From: Simmondsia chinensis
Taxonomy: Eukaryota; Streptophyta; Magnoliopsida; Caryophyllales; Simmondsiaceae
Reading direction: 5' to 3'
NCBI GenBank assembly: GCA_018398585.1
Contig: JAGTTD010000016.1
Span: 24,599,212-24,663,211 of the forward strand
DNA length: 64,000 bases
How positions within the stretch are numbered: the first letter of the stretch is position 1; each line of letters begins with the position of its first letter. Shown in pieces: positions 12,401 through 21,343 of the stretch. A program made the position numbers and the translations under genes. Under the pieces are notes generated by a model. It was given only the letters and a program-made list of their open reading frames with translations, searched no databases and had not been told where the DNA came from.

Positions 12401-14778
12401 ATAGATAAATGCCCGGAGGAGTAGTTGAAAGATGGCGAATATCGGAAATATCTTAACAAGCAAGACCTTTCATATTAGAAATATAAGTATCAACCAAGAT
12501 AAAATCAACAAAACAGTGATTGACGTATCCATCAACAGTTCTATCCCGCAAGGGTGTAAAAGCATACATTTGGTATAAAACTAAAAATATATGATTAGTC
12601 GTTCACAGTGCAATATTCAATAGGGTAGCCATTTCCTTCCATGAATGCCTGTGTTTCATGTCGCATCGCAATTCATTCTAACCTTTACTCCTGAAGTAAA
12701 AAATGGGATAATTGTCAAATGCACGCAGATGACAGCAACAAAAAGGCTTTCTACAAAGCTATAACATCCACCCTTCACTTAAGCTTTGGTTCGGTTAGAT
12801 GGAAGACATTCACTTAAGCTTGGTTTGGTAAGATGGAAGACATTCTTTTTGGAAAGTACTTTCTTTTTTCAAAATGCTCCTAACAGAAAGTAACTTTTTC
12901 CTTTAAAATGTTCTTTTGTCAAGAAAGTTTATTACATGTGACGTTAGGATTTAGCACATTTGGAATTAGACTCAAATAGGAAGAATATGAGGCTAGGGAA
13001 TAGTTGGGAGTAACGGTGCAAAGCTTCACTTAAGCTTTACCCTTAGTGATGTTTTACCACTAAACCTAAGCCGCACAAGATTTGTGACATCTTGAACCCA
13101 TAAAACAAATCACATGAATATAGAATATGTGAATACTTAGCAATGTGAGGTCTAATTGTAAGCCCAAGTGAGGTTTTATCCTCAAAATAATTGTCTTTAG
13201 TTGAAATATCTGACTAGCCTCACATATTGAAATATTCTATTTCACAATCCCAGTGAAAAACTTGTTATTAGATTCACTTCAAAATGAATAGTTTAATTTT
13301 TGTAATTTTTTAATTGTTCTAAAGTTTGATAAGTTGTATTAATCAAATTCAATCTTTCTCGTTCTATTTTTGAATATCCATTCACTCGAAACTCATCTGC
13401 TTCCATTTCTATTTTTAGTAAACACGCCCGATCTTTTTCGGGCAACTCAATGGCTCTTCCGAGTAGTTCGTCTGAATTTTGAATAGTATTCGAGATCCTC
13501 AGTTCTCGATTATCTAATATATCATTTAATGAAAGTAGGTTAATTTTCCATTTATTTCCAATGGTAGAGTCCTTAATAGGAGACAGAAACAAAAAGCGAA
13601 AGGAAGCCAACCTGACAAATACCTTGAAGGATAATAACACAAGAGCACAGCTAAGCTTGCAAATGATGCCCGCCGCGTGGTAGAAGGAACGTTCCTTCGT
13701 ATTACATCTCCCAATTTCACTCCACATTCACTGTCATTCTCTCTACCACAAAATGAAAAATAATCAAAATTCACTGCTACAAATGAAATCAAGGGTTATT
13801 TACATCACAATACCTAATATTTTGTCAGTTTTGTCATGCTATTTCTATGCAATTAATTGCGTCGATTTGGACATTGTACTATTTTTACTGTTAAATATTA
13901 TTCAGAAATGTTAGATTATGGTCAATTTGGTCTCAAACCACATCAACGTGTGACACATGCTTTTTGGTTATTAGAGTATAAAATCATTCCTACACCTTCA
14001 CCCATCAATTTAAACTTTTTGGAAAGTTAGTTCTTTGATATGATGTCAGAGCCTTGACGAACAAAGAGGTCACGAGTTGGAATCCCAATAGCCCCACTCC
14101 AAATATTAATATACTTCAAGCACAGGATATAGAAGGGTATGTGCATTATCCATGCTTCAAACCCACTGGACATTTGTGTGAGGGAATATGTTAGAATATG
14201 AAACCATTCCTAAACCTTCACCAATCAACTAAAACATTTGGGATTGTTGTTCTTTGACATTAAACAGTTTCTCACAACACACGTATGAGAAGCTATTTAT
14301 TTTTTATTAATTCATTGATCACACAATATACATTTAGACAGTAATGAACATTTAAAATAATAAAGCACTAAGATAACCAACAAATTCATCTGTACAAATG
14401 TGATCGGTATGAGTATTATACTGACTAAAACCAAGAAGAGTGGCTAGATATCTTCTGAAGGGGAAGAAGAGATTAATCGTAGGGGGAGAGAGAATTAACC
14501 CTCATCATCAATTTCGAAATACAAATTATCAAAATTGGTATTAAAATAAAACTCTCAACTAAAATACTATTGCATCACAAGACTTATGATTAATTTATAA
14601 TCTCGTGTAAGAGAATTGGAGCCAAGCAAAATTAGTACATGAAATGACAAGACAACCTGGGAGAGGATGAAACGGCGTCGTTGGGAAAGGAGGAAAGGCA
14701 GCGGAGGAAGAGATGACGGCGGAGGAGAGATGTGGAGATGGTAGAGAAGAGTGTCGAATTCAACCCCCAAACCTCCAT
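437..14778 (-). CDS. DEG8: DEG8, thylakoid-lumen Deg/HtrA serine protease, 3' end cut by window edge
   Basis: Exons (minus order): 14778-14657, 13742-13612, 11683-11601, 11224-11126, 10860-10794, 9425-9350, 8581-8515, 5198-4981, 3833-3766, 2389-2310, 1153-1067, 544-437. All borders are GT/AG and phases join, giving 402 residues; about 45 more are expected left of base 1. The start at 14778 is chosen because it opens a Ser/Thr-rich transit peptide and joins exon 2 in phase. Residues 64-65 are a twin Arg before a hydrophobic stretch (about 66-76), a Tat-like lumen signal. The protease triad reads His167 (TNYHV), Asp210 (KDLAV) and Ser288 (NPGNSGGP); the Ser codon is split by an intron. A PDZ domain begins near residue 303 and runs off the edge. 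Family knowledge: DEG8 pairs with DEG5 in the lumen and helps degrade photodamaged photosystem II D1. DEG5 lacks a PDZ domain, which supports DEG8. Confidence 0.93.
3361..3720. repeat. MITE-like dispersed repeat in DEG8 intron (family A)
   Basis: Sequence with motifs around ACGTAAG, TTACATAATTGGC and GTTAAGTAACGTTTATAACACCC. It resembles stretches near 5400-5740, 8770-9085, 9900-10070 and 10320-10800, in both orientations. The shared parts are CATTATATAA/GTGTAATGGCT, a TATATAT core, and a CCRTTACRTAACRTY...GACACC end. It looks like a non-autonomous DNA element. Exact ends are not fixed by eye. Confidence 0.45.
4030..4140 (-). repeat. Au/RTE-type retroposon tail (SINE-like fragment)
   Basis: Read on the minus strand it runs AACAGCCTCGCTTCAGG, AAGGCTGCGTACATCCG, CAGACCCTGCG, GGCGGGAGCCCTTGAGG, CACTGGGTATG. 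This is the conserved 3' region of plant Au-type SINEs and of plant RTE LINEs. The same tail is seen near 5750-5900, 37850-37988 and 59803-59875. It lies in the DEG8 intron between exons 8 and 9. I see no clear head or target duplication, so it is probably a truncated copy. Confidence 0.65.
4690..4975. repeat. AGCTCG-rich dispersed repeat in DEG8 intron
   Basis: Contains repeated words such as CAAGCTCGGCTTCAACCAAGG and CAAGCTCGAGTTCGACCAAGG close together, directly next to exon 8. Similar AGCTC/CTCGA-rich, TTGTTAA-containing stretches occur at about 7180-7600, 9590-9740 and 51880-52310. The pattern fits a family of old DNA-transposon derivatives common in plants. Boundaries are uncertain. Confidence 0.45.
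5263..5560. repeat. MITE-like sequences: GGCTCCGTTT family plus family A
   Basis: Begins with AAGGCTCCGTTTAGATG, then thick A/T runs including GGAAAATATTTCTCC and AATTTCATTATAGAAATTTGCATGAGG. The same strings occur in 5930-6190, 8047-8418 and 52626-52950, where the elements start or end in GGCTCCGTTT or its complement. From about 5400 it passes into family A sequence and an (AT)n tract near 5551-5573. Confidence 0.5.
5745..5915 (-). repeat. Au/RTE-type SINE-like copy with a 29-G tract
   Basis: On the minus strand: ACAGCCTCCCTTAAGGG, TGAAGGGGTAAGGCTGCAT, a C-run, GACCTTGCATATGCGGGAG, CCTTGAGGCATTGGGTCGG, then TTATTGTTGTTATTGTG, the short TTG-type repeat that ends this tail family. On the plus strand the run is G from 5816 to 5844 (29 bases). 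It sits where other tails have only a short C-run, so it has probably grown by slippage. It lies in the DEG8 intron between exons 7 and 8. Confidence 0.7.
7180..7600. repeat. AGCTC-rich dispersed repeat in DEG8 intron
   Basis: Dense in GGCTCATTTGGACTC, GAGCTTGAGCTCAGC and related words. It resembles the stretches at 4690-4975, 9590-9740 and 51880-52310. No coding signal is seen. Confidence 0.4.
8047..8418. mobile_element. MITE with GGCTCCRTTT terminal inverted repeats
   Basis: The left end reads AAGGCTCCATTTGTTTTAGG. The right end reads CTACAACTAAACGGAGCTC, an imperfect reverse complement. The inside is A/T-rich with symmetric GAAAATATTTT and TTTTCC...GGAG strings and no coding sequence. Related copies or halves occur at 5263-5400, 5930-6190 and 52626-52950. 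It lies close to DEG8 exon 7. The family is not recognised; size and structure fit a non-autonomous DNA transposon. Confidence 0.55.
8770..9085 (+). repeat. MITE-like dispersed repeat (family A), copy 3
   Basis: Shares order and wording with 10490-10800: a GTAGGGGAAC/TTAAGGGAAC start, ACCTTTAAG-type string, ATTGAATGAA/ACCTTGAATAA, CATATAAAAATATG, ATGGAGCCC/GTGGAAGTC, CACCATTATATAA and GTAATGG. This shows two diverged copies in the same orientation. No coding sequence. Confidence 0.5.
10490..10790 (+). repeat. MITE-like dispersed repeat (family A), copy 4
   Basis: Diverged copy of the repeat at 8770-9085, ending immediately before the exon 5 donor of DEG8 (10793). The shared run TACCATTATATAACATGCAA/GCGTAATGGCT near the end is the clearest marker. 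No coding content. Confidence 0.5.
11740..12400. repeat. CCAACCC/GGTTGGG-rich intron repeat
   Basis: The intron between DEG8 exons 2 and 3 contains repeated CAACCTG/CAGGTTG and GGTTGGGTCGGGT strings at about 11750-11940 and again, inverted, at 12210-12360. Both are typical of fragments of dispersed plant repeats. No coding sequence is supported. Confidence 0.35.
13293..13545 (-). pseudogene. atpF: NUPT: plastid atpF (ATP synthase subunit b) exon 2 fragment
   Basis: The minus strand encodes about 78 codons without a stop that align along their length with the soluble part of plastid ATP synthase subunit b. Visible landmarks are [36 protein letters not shown] and LEQLKNYKN. It begins just inside the expected second exon and stops at a TAA where the plastid gene would continue. 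Many residues differ from the usual plastid protein, so it is an old nuclear copy of plastid DNA, not a working gene. It sits in DEG8 intron 2 with its upstream end roughly 50 bp from the exon 2 donor. Confidence 0.82.
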
Positions 14779-14889
14779 TCTTCTTGTTGAACACAACACA
14801 AAGTAGTAGGAGCACTAGAATGCTTGTGCTGGTGGGCAGTGGATAAGGAACCAAAATGAAAAGCTACTTAAATATTTTAATTTTTAATT
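14779..14889 (-). promoter_or_regulatory. DEG8 5' flank before the viral relic
   Basis: Only about 110 bp separate the DEG8 start codon from recognisable viral-relic coding sequence. The stretch has AT-rich TTAAATATTTTAATTTTTAA near 14860-14885 on the plus strand, but I see no convincing TATA box at a standard distance. The 5' UTR and promoter must use this stretch and/or the relic. Confidence 0.3.
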
Positions 14890-16385
14890 AAAAGATCTAA
14901 ATATAGACTCGATAAAAAAAAATCTATAAAAGTAATAGATGATGATTCGTCAGACGAGAAAGAAGAACCTTCTAACTTAAATTTAGATGATGAAGATACA
15001 GTTAGAAGTTTAGCGAAAAGAAAAAGAAGAGTTGATCACAGAACTGATTCCGAATTATCTAAAGAAAATTGGTATTATAAATCAGGAGAACCTTCAAACT
15101 CAAGGGTCGAAGCCTGTCCTTTAGAAGAAGTATCAAAAGAACAAAATCATAATATAGAAGAAACAAAGAAAGGAGAACAAACAAAACCCTCCTCTAAGAA
15201 CGAAGAAAATTCATCTATAGGAGTATGGTGGAGAAAAGATGACCTAAATAAATAAAGAATTCTATTACAAGGAATATACCTAAGCTTACATAAAGTTCCT
15301 TTTAAGAATCAACTTCAAGTAATAGATGATTAAGCTCAATCAATGGCCTTAGCCTTAATAAGTAATAAACTTAAATGGGAATGTAATAGATCAGTATGGT
15401 TAGATTACTTAGCAGCCACTCTATAAGGAGACTGTTTACAATGGTTAAAACAGTGAAAAAAATCTAAGGAAGAAAAATCAAAAAAAGCTAATTTACTTAA
15501 TAATTTTAATTCACTAGAAGAAATAGTAGGATGATTTGCTAATATAATTAAAAAACGAGTTTGCGGATATGTAGGGGAGAAACCTATACAAGAAGATGCA
15601 AGATATGTTTTAGCAAAACTTAAAGTTTGTAATATATGTGAATATGAAAAGTATATAGAAACATTTATAAAGTACTTCTAAATGCTTGAACATGCAGAAA
15701 CCAAATATTATCTAGAGTTATTTTTTTATAAACTCCCACACCTTTGGGATCAAATGGCTTTAGCAAATTATAAAAAAATTTTAGAAGAAAAAGATCTTAC
15801 AACAGATACTTTAGGATATAGAATTCAGTTTGTCCTCAGAGTGATTACACAAAAATGTGTTGGAATAAAAGCAAAAAAATAGATAAAAAATTAAAATTTT
15901 AAATCTGCATACGGAGAAAGATGTTGTAATAAAATACTTCAAGAAGAATGGAAAATAGGATGCAAAACCTATAAATCATTTTCAAGAAGAAAGAAAAGAT
16001 GCTTTAAATGGAAACTTTGCAAAAAGGAAATTTTCAAAAGAAAAAGAAATATGTTAGGAAAAGAAATTATAAAAAGAACCAACACATACATTTAAAAAAG
16101 AAATGTGGATGCTTTATTTGTAATGAAAAAGGCCATCTTAAACCTTCATGCCCTCATAAAACAAAAGCAAATAAGAAAATGATCAAATTACTAGAAGAAA
16201 AAGATTTAGACATAATGTATGGGGAAGACATCTCTGATATAGACGATGTACTTTATGAAGTAAAAGGTTTAAGTTCAGAATCATCTAAAGAAGAAATAGC
16301 AAACTTGACAGACGAATTAAAAGAATTAATTTTTATGGCAGACAACTGCAAAAGAAAAGAATCTTTTTTTTTGGTAAATCAGTGA
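14890..16385 (+). pseudogene. Endogenous pararetrovirus relic (Caulimoviridae-like capsid region)
   Basis: A broken coding region in one main orientation. It starts with an acidic Ser/Asp/Glu-rich stretch (about 14930-15240), passes through a capsid-like core (about 15270-15880), then a Lys/Arg-rich tract (about 15960-16090). A CCHC zinc knuckle follows (Cys, Cys, His, Cys spaced 2-4-4, about 16110-16151), then an acidic tail. This order matches caulimovirid coat proteins. Several in-frame stops (for example near 15254, 15330, 15425, 15679 and 15880) and frame changes make it non-functional. No movement protein, protease, RT or RNase H region is visible; the adjoining DNA changes at about 16390-16430 to a LINE. 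A retrotransposon gag is the alternative, but the acidic/basic layout favours the viral origin. Confidence 0.68.
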
Positions 16386-16429
16386 TAAATACCATATATG
16401 ATTAAAAATATATGTACAAGTCTACGAGG

Positions 16430-18453
16430 GGCATGCCCCAAGCCAAGGCCAAAAGGCCTACATCAAAGAAGGAAACAAAGCAAGAAGTATCAACGGTCAA
16501 CATGACCAAACAAAGAGAACAAGCAAATGAAAGCAATCAAAGCTAATGCTCAATCCCCCACTCCTGCAGCAGCTGCGAGTGGCAATGAGCACCGCGAAGC
16601 GTAGGAGCCGCAAAAAGCCTGCTGCGGACCAACCCTATGATCTCCTCAGTGATGACTGCTGAAGGCCTGAACTGGGAGCGATGAATCCTCAAGTTACGCT
16701 CATACTAGAGGATGTAAACAGTTGTGGAGAAACAAAGGCAGGCAAGGATCCGATCCACCCCTTGGCCACGGAGCCTAGTAGCAGCCCACTGAACCAACTC
16801 GCGCCATGGAAGCGTGGGCCAGGCAAAAGAGGTACGAGAGGACACCCCAGACCAAATAGTGGCAGAGCTGCTGCTGGTGAAGAAGAGATGGTCATGCGAC
16901 TCAGCATCTGACCCGCACAACATGCAAGTAGCCCGTACATCCTACACACGATGTCTCAGCAGTCTGTCAAATGTCCATAGTCTCTCACAGGAGGCAAGCC
17001 ACAAAATGAAGGAGTGCCTCAGGATGTGAAGCTGAAACTAAAGGAGATGATGGATGGAGTCCTCCTCCCTCCGACTGCGGATCATCTCCCGTGCCAATCT
17101 AGTGGTGAAGACCCCAGATGGTTCCCTCATCCACCGTACACTGTCAGCTACCCCCGGTTGGGGCCTGAAGTCAACAGAATCCCAGATAGGAAGCAGCTCT
17201 TCAATATCCCGTGGGAAAGGCCACTGATCACCCTCAATAATATCTGAAACTCGAGAGCCCAAACGATGACCAGTGGAATGGAGTAGGTGGAAAGTGAACC
17301 ACCCCTCCAGACGTCCACACAGCAGCCAGTAATCTGACCACAAAGTAGTGTCCCGGCCATCACCAATGATATGTCAAAACGCCCCAGCACAAAGCGATCG
17401 AACACCAAGAATGCTCCTCCAAGACCATGAAATCGAACCTCTCGGCTGAATATCCTAGAAGGACTTCTCCTTGAGTCGGTTGGCATGAATCCACCGAGGC
17501 CAGAGAGAGTCACGATCGGTGAGTAGAACCCAAATATGCTTCATGAGAGAAGCCTGGTTCCACTCATGTAGACGCCGAACCCCAAGACCACCCTCCCTGC
17601 AAGGGTAACAGAGATGCTCCTAGGAGACCTTGGCCCCACCAGGGTCCAGAGAAGCGCCCTTCCAGAGAAAGGCTGCAAGAGTCGACTCAATCTTCTTGAT
17701 CATCAGCTTCGAGAGAATGAAGACAGATGACCAAAAGACCTGAATAGAGAATAGGACCGATCTGATAAGCTGCAAGCGCCCGACATAAGAAAAAGCATGA
17801 GATGTCCAAAGCTGGATGCGAGCAAGGATACGGTCTAAAAGAGGCTTACAATCGATGAACCAAAGCCTCGTCGTGATGAGCGGCACCCCAAATACCTGAC
17901 CGGGCACTGACCCAACTGGAATCCCAAAATATCAAGGAGAGTCTGCTGAAGCTCAGAGTCAACCCCAGTATTGAAGACTGTGCTCTTTGCTGCATTCGAG
18001 GACAACCCAGACAGTGCAGCAAAACGATCTAAAGTCTCACGAATAACTGACAAACTACCCTCATCAGCCTCACTAAAAATCATAAGGTCATCAGCAAAGC
18101 ACAAGTGAGTGAGGTTGGTACTTTGGCAATGAGGATGAAAGCGAAACCTCGGATAAGAAGATGCACGGCGAAGCAAACCCTGTAAGCCCTCCATGGCAAT
18201 AACAAAGAGGTAGGGCGAGAGAGGATCCCCCTGCTCGTGCCGAAAAAACCATGAAGCTCGCCGTTAATGGAGACTGAAAATTTGGCTGTGGAAAGACACT
18301 CCCGCACCCATCGAATCATGACCTCAGGTATACCCATACAACGCATAGCAGTAAGAATGAACTCCCAGCGCATCGTGTCAAAAGCCTTGCGAAGATCAAC
18401 CTTCAGAGCACATTGAGACGAAAGCGTCTGAAGGTGATAGTCGCGCAAAAGCT
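16430..18453 (-). pseudogene. L1-type LINE fragment: reverse transcriptase and zf-RVT
   Basis: On the minus strand the order is: RT palm motifs (ALKVDLRKAFDTMRWEFI near 18370-18420), FADDLMIFSEAD active site near 18060-18090, RT thumb/connection (about 17620-17900), and a zinc-binding RT-associated domain (CMLCGSDAESHDHLFF near 16880-16930). Frame breaks lie near 18230, 17890 and 17620, with a stop near 17375, so it is dead. The endonuclease half is missing: the fragment stops abruptly at about 18453, where Athila DNA begins. No poly(A) is obvious at the 16430 end. Confidence 0.88.
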
Positions 18454-18481
18454 CTTAAGCCAACATAATACAATCATATTT

Positions 18482-18496
18482 TGGCGCCGTTGCCGG
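18482..18496 (+). other. Primer binding site of Athila-like element (tRNA-Asp type)
   Basis: TGGCGCCGTTGCCGG is complementary to the 3' end of plant tRNA-Asp. It is the usual PBS of Athila elements. It is preceded by TTTT and only about 28 bp of unassigned sequence before LINE DNA. Confidence 0.85.
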
Positions 18497-18859
18497 TGAC
18501 TAAGCAACGTTCGTGATTTTATTTTTGTGATTTTCTTTGATTTTTAACTTTCGATTTCTTCTTTAATTTTAAATTAATTTATTTTATGTTTCAACCTAGG
18601 ATTTGAAATCTTAATTTGATTCTTAATTTAGGATTTTTAATTTTTAATTCTTTTTAATTGTTATTATCTCTTTTCTAAAAAAAAAATAAAAAATTTTCTT
18701 TTCTTTTTATTAGCATTATTTTTCTTGTGCTTTTCATGTATAAGTAGGTTTATGGGTATCTTGTTATTTGTCTTTTTTTTTTTTAGTATTTGTTTTGTCT
18801 GTTTTATTTGTTTTGCTTATTTAATTTTTAATTTACTTGCTTTGTGTGGTTAATTATTC

Positions 18860-20758
18860 ATGCACGGTCGTCGCTCTTTGTCTCTTGACCTTACCATATT
18901 CGACCCTGAAATTGAAATAACTTTAAGAGACCTTAGAGCCCAACACCGAGCAAAATCCGCTAGTGCTAACTCTGATTTAGTAATGGCTGACGAACAACAA
19001 CCACGTGCACTCATGGAGTATTTTACTCCCACTATATACGCCTTACCATCTTGCATTAGGTTGCCACCCGTAGGCCATCAGTTCGAGCTTAAGCCACATA
19101 CTATACAGATGCTTCCTTCATTCTATGGCTTAAGCAATGAGAACCCGTATAGTCACTTGGACAGTTTCATGGAGGTTTGCTCAACCATTAGGATTCCTAA
19201 TGTTAGTGATGACGCCATCTTACTTAGCCTTTTTTCCTTTCTCTTTGAAGGATAAGGCTAAGTATTGGTTAGGCACCTTACTTAGTGGAACGATTAGCAC
19301 CTGCACTCAAATGCAACAAGAATTTATTAACAAATTATATCCCATTAGTAAGACTAACACTGCTAGGAGAGCTATTAACACCTTTGCCCAACTTCCTACT
19401 GAGGAGTTTCACAAGAGTTGGGATAGGTTTAGGGAACTCTTACGAGCTTGTCTACATCATGCTATCCCTAAATGGCAACTAGTCCTAAACTTTTATTACG
19501 GGTTGAATGAAAAGTGTCAACAAACTGTTGATGCCTCGTGTGGTGGTCAGTTCCTTAGAAAGAATGAGAACGAGGCGTGGGAATTGTTCGAACTTTTGAA
19601 TGAGAATTCACAACAATCTGCCGCACATGCACGTCTTAATGCTACTAGGTTAAATAGAGGAGTAAATTAGATTTCTCACACCTCCATCTTAGATAAGAAA
19701 GTAGACTCTCTTGCCTCTTCCGTAGAGCAATTAACTTCCCCATTTAAGATGACATTGGCCCCCTCTACTGTACCTAATGTGTCTCATGTTTCAAATGTGC
19801 ATAGTGCTTACTCTTCATGCTCTAGTATCTCTCATTCTACACATGACTGCCCCTCTGCTTCACCTTATGTGGAGTGGTCGGAGGAACAAGTCAATGCAGC
19901 CCAAGGATTCCCACGAAACGACCCATACTCTAACACGTACAATTCAGGCTGGAGAAACCATCCTAACTTCTCCTGGAGGCAAGGAGGAGAAGGACAGTTT
20001 ATGCCACAAAAAAAGAACCACGACCTCAACAATCTGGTATGCCCCGGCCTGTCAGTTTTCAACCACAAGGGTATGCTTCTAACTACTCTCAACCTCCCAA
20101 TTTGAGCTCTAATTCAAATTTTGAAGAGAAGGTTTTGAGTGCGCTGAAAGGTTTAGAAGTTAATTCCCAACTCCTCCACTCCCATACACAATCGATTTCA
20201 AAGCTAGAAACCCAAATAGGTCAACTAGCTAACACTCTGAGTAGGAGAGATGAGGGAAGACTCCCTAGCCAGGTTATACAAAACCCTAGGAACTGTGTAA
20301 GACAAGACAACTATCCTTCCCAGCAAGAACAAGCAAATTCCATTACAGTGTTGAGAAATGGGAAGGAGGTTGACAATGGGATGAGTGCTAAAAATGAAGT
20401 ATCCATGAGCGGCAAGGAAGAAGAGAAGAGCAAGGAGAGAGAAAAGGAGACAGATGAGGTCACGCACCCTTCTCCCATTCCTAAAGCCTCTGATCTTCCC
20501 CCGTCATATGAACCTAGAGTGCCCTTCCCCCAAGTTTTAGTTGCACCACATCCAAATGGGAAGGACAAGGAGTGGGAAGACATTTTGGAGATGTTTAGGC
20601 AAGTAAAGATAAACATTCCCCTTCTTGATGCGATTAAACAGATCCCGACCTATGCGAAGTTCATTAAGGATCTACTGAACCAAAAGAGGCGATCTAGAGC
20701 ACATCTGCCTAAAAAAAGTGTTTTTAGCAGAGCAAGTGAGCTCTATTCTGAAGTGTGA
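18860..20758 (+). pseudogene. Athila-like gag, frameshifted
   Basis: The N-terminal half (18860-19255) shifts frame near 19250 and continues to an in-frame stop at 19668. Coding sequence resumes from about 19749, then shifts again near 20030 into 20039-20758. The capsid core is marked by RAINTFAQLPTEEFHKSWDR-type wording near 19365-19430, and the C-terminal region by VKINIPLLDAIKQIPTYAKF near 20605-20665, both typical of Athila gag. It would form the particle core. Three breaks make it a pseudogene. Confidence 0.85.
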
Positions 20759-21161
20759 CACTCCAATTAAGTACAAAGACCCTGGTGTCCCCACCATCTC
20801 TTGTTCACTTGGAGACTACCCGATCGATAAAGCCTTACTGGACTTAGGAGCGAGTGTCAACATTATTCCTTACTCGGTTTATGAGAAGTTAGGCCTGGGA
20901 GAGTTGCAACCCACCACGGTGACCTTGCAATTAGCAGATAGATCAACTAGGATTCCCCATGGTGAGCTGATTAATGTGCTAGTGAGAGTAGACAAAGCCT
21001 TGTTTCCTGCTGATTTCCTCGTGCTTGATATGGAACCTTCCAGTCATTCAAAAAACCATGTCTCCATCATTCTAGGCCAGCCTTTCTTAGCAACGGCCAA
21101 TGCTACCATCAATTTTAGATCTGGGGTAATAGATGTTAGCTTTGCCAATATGACTATTTAG
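20718..21161 (+). pseudogene. Athila-like retropepsin (aspartic protease) domain
   Basis: Contains the active-site block LLDLGASVNIIPYSVYEKLG near 20835-20895, in which the retropepsin D-T/S-G triplet reads DLG, and a conserved end FLATANATINFRSG near 21090-21125. It overlaps the gag end in another frame and ends with a TAG at 21159-21161. The Leu in place of Thr/Ser is found in other Athila relatives, but by itself raises doubt about activity. Confidence 0.8.
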
Positions 21162-21343
21162 TTGAATATTTTTAAGGCTTCGTTGTCACCCACTAGTGAG
21201 GATGAGCCGGAGTGTTTTTGGGTGGATATTATTGATGATTTGGTGGACCAAACATCCCTTCTATCCTAGTTAGTGATTCCCTTGAGTGAGCACTAGTATA
21301 CAATTGTTCTGATGATTTTGAGATTGAAAATGGCATTAGAGAG

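Noticed and set aside
14567..14854. DEG8 start at 14854 in a different frame
   Set aside because: That frame does not join exon 2 at the natural acceptor as well. The frame starting at 14778 gives a typical transit peptide and a perfect phase match.
16681..17247. Plus-strand open frames in the L1 region
   Set aside because: They are shadows of the minus-strand LINE coding sequence, which has recognisable RT and zf-RVT motifs.
20225..20616. Minus-strand frames across the Athila gag
   Set aside because: They overlap clear plus-strand gag coding sequence and have no recognisable domain.
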